The notes: generated from the letters alone by a model not told the origin. A stretch of DNA of 33,005 bases from Candidatus Woesebacteria bacterium (GCA_018060845.1 JAGOVG010000009.1:1-33005), one strand, 5' to 3'; counted from the first letter of the stretch, positions 23,067-31,934 are shown. Made by a program: numbers and translations.

Positions 23067-23933
23067 ATGTCCAGAGTTAACAGTATCAGCGCAGCCATTA
23101 GGCGCACTCCCTATCAGTCCCTCTCTGCGATTATTCTAACTACCTTAACTTTTTTCTCACTCAGCATTTTCTCTCTCGTAGTCTTGGGTACCACCCAGAT
23201 GCTAGGTTATTTTGAGTCACGCCCGCAGGTGACAGCTTTTTTCAAAGATGAAGCAACAGCAGCAGATGCAGATAAACTTAAAGAATTGGTCTCAAAGAGT
23301 ACCGAGGTCGAGAGTGCAACATATATCTCCAAAGATGAGGCCCTCGAGCTCTACAGACAACAAAATCAGGATAACCCGCTCCTCCTAGAGATGGTAACCG
23401 CCGATATCCTCCCTGCCTCCCTCGAAGTCTCGGCTAAAAGTGTAGGAGCTCTCGAAACTATTGCAGGTATTATGCAAAAAGATCCGCTAGTCGAAGAGGT
23501 CGGTTTTCAAAAAGATGTGATCGACACGCTCCGCAAATGGCTGGGTGGGATCAGGCTCGCTGGACTTTTCTTAACAGTACTCCTAACTATTGCCTCAGTC
23601 ACTACAATAGTCGTGATTATCGGTCTTAAGTTCCGCAGCAAAAAACCCGAGATGTATACCTTGACTCTCCTAGGTGCCACCAACTGGTATATCAAGCGGC
23701 CCTTCATCATTGAGTCAATGGTCTACGGCTGCGTGGGCGCCATCATCGGCTGGGGCATGAGCTATATTCTCCTGCTTTACCTAACCCCCAATCTAATCGC
23801 ATTCTTAGGCGTGATCAAGTTACTCCCAGTGCCTTACTGGGTTATGTTGGCACTCCTCGGTGCCGAGCTTATAGTGGGAGCGATATTGGGTGGAGTCTCT
23901 TCTCTTATTGCTACCCGTCGTGTGGGTCGATGA
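23067..23933 (+). CDS. ftsX: cell-division permease FtsX
   Basis: A 288-residue membrane protein with the FtsX plan: a cytoplasmic start (RTPYQSLSAIILTTLTFF), helix 1 (about residues 18-43), an extracellular loop (about 45-165) with the family-typical VTAFFKDEATAADADKL and YISKDEALELYRQQNQDNPLL, and three C-terminal helices including KKPEMYTLTLLGATNWYIKRPF. The extracellular loop is where FtsX binds the coiled coil of its hydrolase partner. The hydrolase gene overlaps its stop by four bases. Confidence 0.93.
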   Translation: MSRVNSISAAIRRTPYQSLSAIILTTLTFFSLSIFSLVVLGTTQMLGYFESRPQVTAFFKDEATAADADKLKELVSKSTEVESATYISKDEALELYRQQNQDNPLLLEMVTADILPASLEVSAKSVGALETIAGIMQKDPLVEEVGFQKDVIDTLRKWLGGIRLAGLFLTVLLTIASVTTIVVIIGLKFRSKKPEMYTLTLLGATNWYIKRPFIIESMVYGCVGAIIGWGMSYILLLYLTPNLIAFLGVIKLLPVPYWVMLALLGAELIVGAILGGVSSLIATRRVGR

Positions 23934-25147
23934 AAAAAATATTAATAGCCCTATTCTTCTCACTTTTACCTTTTACCTTTTACCTCAAACCAGTCTCCGC
24001 CGCTGTCTGTGGTGACACAGTCCCAACAGATGAAGGGGAGTTAAAGAACTACGTCGCAGACTGTAGTGCCAAGTTAAAAAATCTCTCAGGTCAAAAAGCC
24101 ACACTCGCACAGGCGCTCGGCGTCTTAACGACTCAGATTAACCTAACTCAGGCTAAGATAGCCGAGCAGACTACTCAGCTTTCCAAACTAGAGATCGAGA
24201 TCACAGATTTATCAGGTAAGATCCAGAGTCTAGACTACTCACTCACTGATCTAACCAAGCTCTTTGTCGCGAGAGTTAAGTATAGCTATATCAATGCCAC
24301 CAATTTTCCCATCTCTCTACTACTCCAGTTCTCAGGCCTTTCTGATTTTGCCAAGTCAGTGCAGTATGTCGAAGCAGTCCGCGATCGGGACCAGAGTCTG
24401 CTCCTCAGCCTCGAAAAGTCACGACTTGATTTTGACCAGCAAAAAACAATCAAGGAAAAGAAACAGGCCGAGATCGAAGCCGTCAAAAAGAATCTAGATA
24501 AAGAAAAAGCTGCCCTCGCCACTCAGGTCGCCGCCAAAAACAAACTGCTTGCTGACACCAAAAATGACGAAGCTCGTTTTCAAAGCTTACTCTCAGCTGC
24601 CCAAGCACAGCTAGCTGCTTTCCGCAGGTTTGCGAGCAATCAGGGTGGAGCCTCAATTATTAGCAACCAGACCAAATGTGACTCCTGGGGTTGCTACTAC
24701 AATCAAAGAGATAGTGCTTGGGGCAACCAAACTATTGGCTTGTCGAATGAAACAATGAAAGAGGTGGGGTGTCTAGTCACTAGTATGGCCATGGTCGCGA
24801 GCCACTATGGCAAAAGTATTAAGCCAGGGGATATCGCCGCCAGTAGTAGTCCATTTTGGAGTAATACTGCATTCATGAATCAAGGTAGTTGGAGTGCAGC
24901 CGGCGTTACCATGACTCGTACTCGTATAGGTAGCTCTACTAGCAAGATTGACGAAGAGCTGGCGGCTGGTCGACCAGTAGTCGTGGGTATTTATGGTGGC
25001 CCGGATCATTTTTTGGTGATCACCAAAAAAGAGGGTGATGACTATATTATGAACGACCCGTTCCCCGAAAACGGGGGAGGTATTAAGTTTACGAGTAAGT
25101 ATCCACTATCAGCTATTTCAGCTGTCGATCGTGTAACTGTTAACTGA
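23930..25147 (+). CDS. secreted coiled-coil protein with C39-like peptidase domain, FtsEX partner
   Basis: A signal peptide (residues 1-24, ending VSAA) precedes a long coiled coil (about 36-232), with a non-polar break around 118-150, as in PcsB and RipC. The C-terminal domain (about 247-405) is a papain-like C39 fold: Gln259 in YYNQRDSAWGN, nucleophile Cys281 in VGCLVTSMAMV, His360 in GPDHFLVIT and Asp376 in MNDPF. In PcsB the equivalent domain is CHAP, in EnvC a degenerate M23, in RipC NlpC/P60. The ATGA overlap with ftsX argues that it is the hydrolase activated by FtsEX, cutting peptidoglycan peptides at the septum. The enzymatic activity is inferred. Confidence 0.82.
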   Translation: MKKILIALFFSLLPFTFYLKPVSAAVCGDTVPTDEGELKNYVADCSAKLKNLSGQKATLAQALGVLTTQINLTQAKIAEQTTQLSKLEIEITDLSGKIQSLDYSLTDLTKLFVARVKYSYINATNFPISLLLQFSGLSDFAKSVQYVEAVRDRDQSLLLSLEKSRLDFDQQKTIKEKKQAEIEAVKKNLDKEKAALATQVAAKNKLLADTKNDEARFQSLLSAAQAQLAAFRRFASNQGGASIISNQTKCDSWGCYYNQRDSAWGNQTIGLSNETMKEVGCLVTSMAMVASHYGKSIKPGDIAASSSPFWSNTAFMNQGSWSAAGVTMTRTRIGSSTSKIDEELAAGRPVVVGIYGGPDHFLVITKKEGDDYIMNDPFPENGGGIKFTSKYPLSAISAVDRVTVN

Positions 25148-25160
25148 TCAAATTCACTTG

Positions 25161-25188
25161 TTGACAACATATCCAAATAGATTACAGT
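25161..25188 (+). promoter_or_regulatory. -35/-10 promoter, leaderless surface-protein gene
   Basis: A perfect TTGACA (25161-25166), a 16-base spacer and TACAGT (25183-25188) end seven bases before ATG 25196. This is the only promoter here with a consensus -35 box. Confidence 0.65.
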
Positions 25189-25195
25189 TATACAT

Positions 25196-25993
25196 ATGGC
25201 CACAAAAATTAAGAAATCTTCAAAGTCATCCAAGCGTGCGCCAGCTAAGAAATCTTTCTTCAAAAATCGCCTAGCCATCATGTTTACACTACTAGTTGTT
25301 CTCGGACTCGTCGCCTGGGGAGTTATGCGCTCTATGGCCGTCCCCTCAGACATCAATCTAGTCGAATCTACCGGTAAGACCACTTCTGCTACAGACCCAC
25401 GCGTCACCAGGATTATTGACGAAAAGGGTTGCTACTATCAGACAGTCCAATGTGTCAAAGCTCCATGTGAGCCGATCCTGGTCTGTCCTGCAGCTACCGC
25501 TCTACCAACTGGCTCCATCCCACTCGGTTGTACTACTTGGTTTGATGGATGTAACACATGCTCAGTAGTAAATGGTGTCGCAACAGGTTGTACCAAAAAA
25601 GGCTGCAAAACTGATGTGTCACGCGCCTACTGTGTAGCCTATGGCCCCGACAAGCCTGAGACTACATCTGTGCCTACACCTACACCCCCACCCGTCGCTG
25701 CATGTACCAAAGATGCTTATGCTTGTCCTGATGGCACCAAGGTAGGTCGCACTGGTCCCAACTGCGAGTTTGTCTGTCCCTCAGCCGCACCGACTTCCAC
25801 ACCTACCCCAAAGCAGGACCAGGTTACTCTGACCAACTTTAGCGCCTCTACTCCCTGCGGTCAGTCACATTTCAAGAATTATCAGTTTAGCTGTAGCTTG
25901 GGTGCCAAGCATACAATAAATAACAACACTTGTATGGATCTAACCGAAGCAGTGTCTAGAGCCAAAGAGCTCTGTCAGACTAATCCAAAATAA
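25196..25993 (+). CDS. anchored cysteine-rich surface protein
   Basis: A basic N-terminus (KKSSKSSKRAPAKK), one transmembrane helix (about residues 26-45) and then an extracellular part of 220 residues with some 20 cysteines. Modules in order: CYYQTVQCVKAPCEPILVCP (79-98); CTTWFDGCNTCSVVNG...C (112-146); a Pro/Thr linker (158-167); CTKDAYACPDGTKVGRTGPNC (170-190), a motif also seen in other CPR secreted proteins; a second linker; and a C-terminal four-Cys module (215-260) that recurs in the next gene. The disulfides probably stabilise small adhesion-like domains. Its role is unknown; host or neighbour contact is a guess. Confidence 0.7.
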   Translation: MATKIKKSSKSSKRAPAKKSFFKNRLAIMFTLLVVLGLVAWGVMRSMAVPSDINLVESTGKTTSATDPRVTRIIDEKGCYYQTVQCVKAPCEPILVCPAATALPTGSIPLGCTTWFDGCNTCSVVNGVATGCTKKGCKTDVSRAYCVAYGPDKPETTSVPTPTPPPVAACTKDAYACPDGTKVGRTGPNCEFVCPSAAPTSTPTPKQDQVTLTNFSASTPCGQSHFKNYQFSCSLGAKHTINNNTCMDLTEAVSRAKELCQTNPK

Positions 25994-26003
25994 ATAGACT
26001 ACT

Positions 26004-27470
26004 ATGATCAAAGCAAAATCCAAATCAAAAAAATCAATATCAAAGAGTACCTATAAATTACTAGGTATTATTGCGCTAGTTGCGCTGGTAGGTCTCTACA
26101 TCAAGAGTATGATCGTCTCCCCTCAGGTTGCTTTAATTGCAGAAAATACTCGACCTGTTTGTCAGACTAACATCAGCTCCATTTCGTTTCATGACGAGTG
26201 TGCCACACCAGGCACATTTAAACGTGTCGTCTATACATGTATTAATGGTTCAACGGCAGATAAGATGGGGAGTCTTAACTGTATCTCTTACGAATCAGTC
26301 CTCAAAGAAGCCCAGAATAATTGTGGTCAGACATGTACAGGTCCTAGTCCAGTTCCATCATGCGTCCCTCATCCTTGTGCCGGTGATGGTCGTGGATGCA
26401 AGTTGATGGCTCTTCCAGCAGGTCAGGTCTACTGTCCAGTCGCCACTACCACTCCATACCCATCAATATCTCCTATCGCGTCTCCATCCCCAACTCGAAC
26501 ACCTTTTCCCAGTCCTACACCAACGCCCGACCCAAGCAAAAGTTTCTTTAAAATTACGAATCACCCTAATCCAGTCAATATAACCTGTACTGAGGGTGAT
26601 ATAAACTGTGGATTTTACTTGCCAGTAATCTATCAAAATATAACTAGTACTGATTTGTATCAAGCCACATACTGGACAGATACACCTGGTGTTAAATTCT
26701 CCAACCAGTATGGGTATTTAACAGACCAAAAAGTAGTTCTAACAAGTCCGATATTCTTTGAACCAGGTCTTGGTCCAAATATTATCGTAGCAACTAAAGT
26801 AACAACCGACATGAAGCCAGGTGTCTACGTTAGACGTGTCTATATGGATGCCAAACAATGTAATCAAATAGGAGATGTATTGGATTGTTACTATGGAGGA
26901 TCTGCTGGTGCAATAACTTTCACTATCAACTTAACAGTTCTACCTAAATCAAATCCTTCACCTTCACCCACCCCTGTACCTACCACTGCACCTGGCTGCT
27001 ATACGGAGCAGAGGTTCTGTATCCAGAGTCTAGTAGGAGGCAAATGTCCAGTAACTACAATCTGTCCTTCCGAGTCACCGGTACCAAAAGTAACTCCTAC
27101 TCCAACACCAGTTCCTACACCAGTCTACTCAACTAAGCCAAGCACCACTCCAACTCCTGCCACATGCGGCACTTCCCTCAACAAATGGCAGTTTAGAGAG
27201 AGTTGCGGAACCAAGATGTATCGCTATATAGACTTTAACTGTAGTGGTACTACCCAAGGTCAGGTCTTTGGTAATCCTAATATCTGCAAATCAGAAGCAG
27301 AATGGGTAGCCGAAGCACGCACCACTTGTATGAATACCAAATGTACGACTCCTACGCCAACTCCTGTTATGTCAACATCGCCTAAGCCAGTTCCTACCGC
27401 GACACCCACGCCTCCCAACTGTCTCAGGATCTTTGGCAGGAACATCTGCTGGCCAACATCAAGAAGGTAA
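26004..27470 (+). CDS. large anchored cysteine-rich surface protein with Pro/Thr stalks
   Basis: Basic N-terminus, one membrane helix (about residues 18-37), then extracellular modules: four-Cys module (53-111), Cys motif CVPHPCAGDGRGC (120-132), Pro/Thr/Ser stalk (149-178), a beta-sandwich-like domain (about 179-313) with few cysteines, a stalk, a CYTEQRFC...CP module (332-355) related to the one in the preceding gene, another stalk, a second four-Cys module (388-447), and a final stalk ending in CLRIFGRNICWPTSRR. It starts ten bases after the preceding stop and is probably co-transcribed. No sorting signal is visible. Binding or adhesion is plausible but not shown. Confidence 0.7.
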   Translation: MIKAKSKSKKSISKSTYKLLGIIALVALVGLYIKSMIVSPQVALIAENTRPVCQTNISSISFHDECATPGTFKRVVYTCINGSTADKMGSLNCISYESVLKEAQNNCGQTCTGPSPVPSCVPHPCAGDGRGCKLMALPAGQVYCPVATTTPYPSISPIASPSPTRTPFPSPTPTPDPSKSFFKITNHPNPVNITCTEGDINCGFYLPVIYQNITSTDLYQATYWTDTPGVKFSNQYGYLTDQKVVLTSPIFFEPGLGPNIIVATKVTTDMKPGVYVRRVYMDAKQCNQIGDVLDCYYGGSAGAITFTINLTVLPKSNPSPSPTPVPTTAPGCYTEQRFCIQSLVGGKCPVTTICPSESPVPKVTPTPTPVPTPVYSTKPSTTPTPATCGTSLNKWQFRESCGTKMYRYIDFNCSGTTQGQVFGNPNICKSEAEWVAEARTTCMNTKCTTPTPTPVMSTSPKPVPTATPTPPNCLRIFGRNICWPTSRR

Positions 27471-27484
27471 AACAGTCATAATCA

Positions 27485-28300
27485 ATGCAACGCCTAATAC
27501 TAGGTGCATTATTAACACTAATATTCTACAAACCAGCCTTTGCAGTTAGCACCTCTATTCTTCAGTACCCGACGACTATCGGAGACGAGTCATTTAGTCT
27601 AACTGTCTCAGTCGAAGGTGCTTCAGCTGGTATTAATTATCTACGTGCTGACCTATATCTAACTGATACAAAAAATTACTTTGGTGAAACAGACAATACT
27701 CAGTATTGGTATGGTGGCAGCGATGGCAAATTTTTCTTCCCGGTGACTATCGAGTCTGGTACACCACTAATTGCTACATTTAGCGCGAGACTTGGCTCGC
27801 CCAGTACTACCGACTACCCAGGTCCTGGTTCATACAAACTAAGGATCCGCCGCTATACGAGTAGTGGGAACCAGGGGAGCGAAGATCCTAAGCCTGTTGA
27901 TATTGCGATTTCCAAAGCGACCCCCACTCCTACTCCCTCACCTATACCTTCGCCCACTCCTACGCCATCTGTCGCGCCATCGCCCACACCTACTCCCATC
28001 CCATCCGTTGCCTCACCAGTCCCATCCAAAGTAGTAGCTACTCCGTCACCAAGTATCGTCCCCACCTTAGCTAGTCCTGACTCAGGGACAGTAAGTGGCG
28101 AATCAACTATTGACCTCTCTAGTTTTGGACTCCACTCGCCAGCTCCGACTGAGAGTACGGCAGCCAGTGCATCATCACCCAGCCTGACTCTCAACAGTTC
28201 GCGTGCTCGCCTGGCGATCATTGTTGGTAGCGGTTTGATCCTGATCTCCACCTCCCTCTATCTTTGGTTTAGGAGGCGTAACCAGGGTATAATTACCTAA
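27485..28300 (+). CDS. stalked surface protein with N-terminal beta-sandwich and C-terminal anchor
   Basis: Signal peptide (residues 1-20, ending AFA), an Ig-like beta domain (about 21-140; contains GINYLRADLYLTDTKNYFGE and SYKLRIRRYTSS), a long Pro/Thr/Ser stalk (about 145-200), and a C-terminal transmembrane helix (about 238-262) followed by RRRNQ, which would hold it in the membrane. This layout resembles exported proteins I associate with Microgenomates-like CPR genomes. The N-terminal domain is of unknown function. The TAA overlaps the next ATG (TAATG). Confidence 0.7.
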   Translation: MQRLILGALLTLIFYKPAFAVSTSILQYPTTIGDESFSLTVSVEGASAGINYLRADLYLTDTKNYFGETDNTQYWYGGSDGKFFFPVTIESGTPLIATFSARLGSPSTTDYPGPGSYKLRIRRYTSSGNQGSEDPKPVDIAISKATPTPTPSPIPSPTPTPSVAPSPTPTPIPSVASPVPSKVVATPSPSIVPTLASPDSGTVSGESTIDLSSFGLHSPAPTESTAASASSPSLTLNSSRARLAIIVGSGLILISTSLYLWFRRRNQGIIT

Positions 28301-28650
28301 TGCAAACCATCATCCTCATCACCGCCAATTTAGCCTGGGCAGGCCTTACGTGGAGCCTAACTACTACTCCCAATCTAGTTATTGCTCCCGAGAATCTCCT
28401 AAATACTCTCATGATGATGGGTGGTCACTTTACATTTTTTGGCGTCCAGGCAGTCTTGCTCAAGCTCAGCTCTCTGAATACTTTGTCATCCGTGATTATC
28501 GCTAGTATCTATGGCCTAATAATAGAGCTAGTACAGCTCAGCGTTCCTGGTCGCTCAGCTGACCCGTTTGACTGGATCCTCGACACGCTCGGCGCCATTA
28601 CCTTTCTTGCTATACTAAAGAGATTAAAACTACGCAACAGGTACAAATAA
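28300..28650 (+). CDS. VanZ-like membrane protein
   Basis: A 116-residue, four-helix membrane protein. VanZ-family features are GGHFTFFGVQAVLL in helix 2, IELVQLSVPGRSADPFDWILDTLGA in helix 3 and loop, and a basic C-terminal tail. VanZ gives low-level teicoplanin resistance in enterococci, but most family members have no known function. Here it overlaps the surface-protein gene and precedes galE, so a role in the cell envelope is likely. Confidence 0.75.
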   Translation: MQTIILITANLAWAGLTWSLTTTPNLVIAPENLLNTLMMMGGHFTFFGVQAVLLKLSSLNTLSSVIIASIYGLIIELVQLSVPGRSADPFDWILDTLGAITFLAILKRLKLRNRYK

Positions 28651-28652
28651 CT

Positions 28653-29618
28653 ATGAAGATATTGTTGACCGGCGGCGCAGGCTATATCGGAGCTGTCACA
28701 ACCAAGGAGCTAGAAAAGCAGGGGTGCGAAGTACTAGTGTATGACCATTTTGTCTCACATAGTCCAACCAAGTTGGGTAGTACTCCTTATGTCCGAGGTG
28801 GGATCTTGGATGTCAAAACACTGGAGAAAACTCTCTCCCAGTTCCACCCCGATGTAGTTATGCATTTTGCAGCTTATATTCAAATGGGTGAGAGCGTGGC
28901 TAACCCACGTAAGTATTACGATAACAATTTTATTGGAACCATGTCACTGGTCGAATCAATGATTAAAGTGGGCTGTCACAAATTAGTCTTTGCAAGCACT
29001 GCGGGGGTGTATGGTAACCCCGAGGTGGTGCCGATCCCCGAGGACCACAAAAAAGAACCTCAAAATCCATATGGAGAGACCAAGCTCGCTGCTGAGCGTC
29101 TACTCGAATGGTATGACCAAGCATATGGTTTTAAATCCATCTCTATTCGCTTTTTTAACGCAGCAGGAGCAACCGATGAGCTCGGCGAGGATCATCATGA
29201 TGAGTCCCACATCATCCCAAACATTATTAATGCACAATTAAATAACAAAGAATTCACACTCTTTGGAGATGACTACCCAACCCCCGATGGGACCTGTGTC
29301 CGCGACTATATTCATGTTCTTGATCTCGCCGAGGCATTCCGGCTCGCTTCCGTTAAGCTAATTTCCGACGGCGCAGTGACTACCGCCTACAACGCCGGCA
29401 CCGGTCACGGCTACTCTAACCTAGAGATTGTTAAGATGGTTGAGTCGGTTTCAGGTAAGCCTGTGGCAGTAAAATTTGAGCCACGCCGACCAGGAGATGC
29501 TAACGAGCTAATCGCCGACTCCTCGCGCCTCAAGTCTGAGCTCGGATGGACCCCATCACACTCAGATCTAGAATCTATAGTAAAATCAGCATATAAGTAT
29601 CACCAAATAACATTATGA
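28653..29618 (+). CDS. galE: UDP-glucose 4-epimerase (GalE-type)
   Basis: An NAD-dependent extended short-chain dehydrogenase that interconverts UDP-glucose and UDP-galactose, or the N-acetyl forms, feeding surface glycan synthesis. The NAD site TGGAGYIGAVTTKEL is at residues 6-20, DVVMHFAAYIQMGESV follows, and the catalytic Ser and Tyr-x-x-x-Lys are in FASTAGVYG and NPYGETK. The specificity block FFNAAGA and DGTCVRDYIHVLDLAEA are typical of GalE. The protein has 321 residues. Its TGA overlaps the ATG of the next ORF. Confidence 0.92.
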   Translation: MKILLTGGAGYIGAVTTKELEKQGCEVLVYDHFVSHSPTKLGSTPYVRGGILDVKTLEKTLSQFHPDVVMHFAAYIQMGESVANPRKYYDNNFIGTMSLVESMIKVGCHKLVFASTAGVYGNPEVVPIPEDHKKEPQNPYGETKLAAERLLEWYDQAYGFKSISIRFFNAAGATDELGEDHHDESHIIPNIINAQLNNKEFTLFGDDYPTPDGTCVRDYIHVLDLAEAFRLASVKLISDGAVTTAYNAGTGHGYSNLEIVKMVESVSGKPVAVKFEPRRPGDANELIADSSRLKSELGWTPSHSDLESIVKSAYKYHQITL

Positions 29619-30547
29619 AAAAAGACGGTGATATTCTACCTAATAAATTTGATCCGATTGACGTAAGCGGAGCAATACTTAGAGCACAAGGGAATAAATC
29701 TATTCTGCCAAATGTGCCGATTAAACCTCCCAACGCCTTGGTTGATTCGCAAGACACTCATGATTTAAAACCATCAGATGTTGTAACTGGGTATGGTGGC
29801 CCATTGATGCCTGAAAGTGCCCAATCAGCTCCTCCCGATTCAGCTGAAACCGAAATAGAAACTGAGAACGATCATCCTGGAATAGGGGAATCGAATATTG
29901 TCCTAGAACTACGCACAGAGGCCTCAAGTGTTGCAGCGAAGATAATCACTGCTCTGTACGGCTATTCTCTTGGTTTGCATGGCCAACTTCCACCAATCTA
30001 TACTCAATATCACTTAACACTCGGTGAAGGAGAAATATCACAAACTCTAGCTATGTCACCTGACAATAATGTACCACCTGAGTTAATAGATAATATGGTA
30101 GATATACTCGATCCACTCTTATTAGAGCAAGATGATGTACAAGTAGAAGATGAAGTAAAATCTATATTTTTGAAAGCTACTCAAAATGCATTCAGGACTA
30201 GTACTGGTTTTAGGGCAAGAGAAATAATTGAGCATTCTCAAATTGCTAACCAACCAGATGTTGATGCTACATCGACAGACAGAGCGCTAAATATACTAGC
30301 CCAGCTAGTAGCTACGGAAGATGTAATTGTTTCAGATTTACGACTCACCAATTCAGATTTATGGGCAATAATTCTAAGAATTCATTGGGCGTCTTCATAT
30401 CAAACAAATACACCCGAATTCCTCTTAATGCTCGGAGAAAATATACGCAAACTTAGATTAGAGTATTCGTCATCATCTCCCAAATTGATCAATATTGAGA
30501 GTGTAATGTTGTGGGCAGAAAAATTATCTTTCCAAAAAAGTGAATAG
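29615..30547 (+). CDS. hypothetical acidic protein
   Basis: A 310-residue protein that I do not recognise. Residues 1-100 are polar, Pro- and Asp/Glu-rich and probably disordered; residues about 105-310 are helical. There is no signal peptide or membrane helix. It overlaps galE by four bases (ATGA) but its DNA is visibly richer in A/T than the upstream genes, and it begins a run of orphan genes that reaches the rRNA locus. No function can be proposed. Confidence 0.6.
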   Translation: MKKDGDILPNKFDPIDVSGAILRAQGNKSILPNVPIKPPNALVDSQDTHDLKPSDVVTGYGGPLMPESAQSAPPDSAETEIETENDHPGIGESNIVLELRTEASSVAAKIITALYGYSLGLHGQLPPIYTQYHLTLGEGEISQTLAMSPDNNVPPELIDNMVDILDPLLLEQDDVQVEDEVKSIFLKATQNAFRTSTGFRAREIIEHSQIANQPDVDATSTDRALNILAQLVATEDVIVSDLRLTNSDLWAIILRIHWASSYQTNTPEFLLMLGENIRKLRLEYSSSSPKLINIESVMLWAEKLSFQKSE

Positions 30548-30583
30548 ATATGCTTAGTTAATTTAAGCGGGATCATGAAAATT

Positions 30584-31105
30584 TTAGAGTGATGATTCTA
30601 TACCGATAGCTTGAATTCTTTTAATCTCTTTCCCCGCTTTCGCCCAAACAGTTACTTCATTAGGGTTATGCGTTAATATTTCCCAGGGCTCTTTAATAAG
30701 CTCACCACCCAAAGATATCCACACCCGATGTCCTAGACCAAATGCAGTGGCTATGTCGGATTCTACTGGGAAAACTGAGGCAAAGCCAACCAATTCCCTA
30801 TCTTCAAGTTTATGCTCAAGTCGCTGCTGATGTAGTGCATGTTCGTATCCTCCACCAAACTCACCTCGATCTAGTTCCACAGCTGCATCGACAAATCTGG
30901 TTGCACCATCTTGTCCGGGAGGTGCCAGTAGCGCTAGTAAATTATTTTCTGCAGTTCCGTAAAATTCTCGTAAACACTCGCCTATTTGATGAGCCAATTC
31001 CAATGGCATCTCTAATCTGGTTAGCTCCGTTAAGTCCTGAAGCGGTTCTATACTCTCAACCTCAACCTTCCATAATTTCTCTTTACGATCGCCTGGTCCA
31101 GTCAT
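30584..31105 (-). CDS. hypothetical protein
   Basis: A 173-residue soluble protein, acidic, of unknown family. The C-terminal half (GHRVWISLGGELIKEPWEILTHNPNEVTVWAK) looks beta-rich. I place the start at ATG 31105 rather than 31150, because a consensus TATAAT (31113-31118, minus strand) ends seven bases before it and the longer frame would run through the promoter. It converges with the acidic hypothetical gene; the 36 bases between them hold only a weak hairpin. Confidence 0.55.
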   Translation of the reverse strand: MTGPGDRKEKLWKVEVESIEPLQDLTELTRLEMPLELAHQIGECLREFYGTAENNLLALLAPPGQDGATRFVDAAVELDRGEFGGGYEHALHQQRLEHKLEDRELVGFASVFPVESDIATAFGLGHRVWISLGGELIKEPWEILTHNPNEVTVWAKAGKEIKRIQAIGIESSL

Positions 31106-31112
31106 AACATTT

Positions 31113-31118
31113 ATTATA
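31113..31118 (-). promoter_or_regulatory. -10 box, leaderless hypothetical gene
   Basis: Consensus TATAAT on the minus strand, seven bases before ATG 31105. It sets the start of that gene. Confidence 0.6.
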
Positions 31119-31199
31119 CTACCAGTTTTGTATGTTGCTAATGACGCCATCAGAAGGAGTTTTCTTATGCGGTCCGCTTATTTGTATCATTTTAAAAAG

Positions 31200-31208
31200 T
31201 GATATATT
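31200..31208 (+). promoter_or_regulatory. extended -10 promoter, leaderless
   Basis: TGA plus TATATT ends six bases before ATG 31215. Confidence 0.55.
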
Positions 31209-31214
31209 AAACAT

Positions 31215-31457
31215 ATGCCAACAACTATTAATCAGGCTCAGATCCAGCAGTTTAAGCAAGCAATGAAAGAAGTCTTAGTTGATGAACTAGGTGAAAACTA
31301 TAAGGATCGTTTCGACCGCATCGAAAATAATACGGACATGGCATGCAAGATAGCCAAAGATACCCAGGACAAACACACAATAACACAATCAAAAGTCGAT
31401 CGTCACGACCATGAGATTAAAAAGCTACAAACCTTTGTTGGTTTTGCAGTGGCTTAG
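31215..31457 (+). CDS. small coiled-coil hypothetical protein
   Basis: An 80-residue, charged, helical protein. Residues about 30-72 have heptad character (DRFDRIENN...KVDRHDHEIKKLQTF), similar to short coiled-coil proteins common next to mobile or orphan genes in CPR genomes. The family function is unknown. It is the first gene of a likely two-gene unit with the HEPN-like protein, whose ribosome binding site overlaps its stop codon. The pair recalls the size of toxin-antitoxin modules, but no active-site motif supports that. Confidence 0.6.
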   Translation: MPTTINQAQIQQFKQAMKEVLVDELGENYKDRFDRIENNTDMACKIAKDTQDKHTITQSKVDRHDHEIKKLQTFVGFAVA

Positions 31458-31466
31458 GAATTAGCC

Positions 31467-31934
31467 TTGAAAAATAGTCCCAATCAAGATGAATGTACTC
31501 CCATCGATTGGTATATGAGATCACAATGGTTTATTGGTGCGGCCAAGCTAATTACAGAAAAAAATTCAGATTCTAGCGACGGACACGCCTTAGATGACAA
31601 CCTCATATTGTGTATAGACGCTTACAATGCCGTACCATGGCTATCATTTATGGCAATTGAATGTGTCTTAAAAGGTCTATTGATCTATAAGAAAATAGAT
31701 ATAAAAAATTTGTACGAACACAATATACTCAAACAGTACACGCTTGCTAAGCAGTACTACCCAGATATTTCCAAAATTGACGACTTAGATTTTTTTGTCA
31801 CCAAATATAGTGATTTAGTATTTAGTAAATCTGGAGGAAATCGCTATCCTGATAAGCCCTATGTCCCCATTTTTAGTCACTACTGGGAAGTGGCGGAAAA
31901 TCTACGTAGGTTCGCAAAGTCACAGAAAAACTAA
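31467..31934 (+). CDS. HEPN-like domain protein
   Basis: A 155-residue helical protein whose core (about residues 45-105: LCIDAYNAVPWLSFMAIECV, LKGLLIYKKI, LYEHNILKQY) resembles HEPN domains, helical bundles often found in RNases and nucleotidyltransferase partners. The catalytic RxxxxH motif of HEPN RNases is not visible, so activity is doubtful. The start is TTG 31467, with AGGAA (31456-31460) six bases upstream; an in-frame ATG at 31515 is the alternative. It shares a unit with the coiled-coil protein. Confidence 0.5.
   Translation: MKNSPNQDECTPIDWYMRSQWFIGAAKLITEKNSDSSDGHALDDNLILCIDAYNAVPWLSFMAIECVLKGLLIYKKIDIKNLYEHNILKQYTLAKQYYPDISKIDDLDFFVTKYSDLVFSKSGGNRYPDKPYVPIFSHYWEVAENLRRFAKSQKN

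Noticed and set aside
26450-28080. Repeated CCTACTCC-like DNA that could suggest a repeat array or CRISPR
   Set aside because: The repeats are irregular and in frame, encoding Pro/Thr/Ser stalks; there are no constant repeats with unique spacers. I saw no CRISPR array in the window.
27853-28251. 132-codon open frame antisense to the stalk of the surface protein
   Set aside because: It is the complement of the low-complexity Pro/Thr region (GVGVGVG pattern) and has no start signals.
31215-31934. Toxin-antitoxin module (coiled-coil plus HEPN)
   Set aside because: The HEPN RNase motif RxxxxH is not visible and no antitoxin family is recognised; kept only as a possibility.
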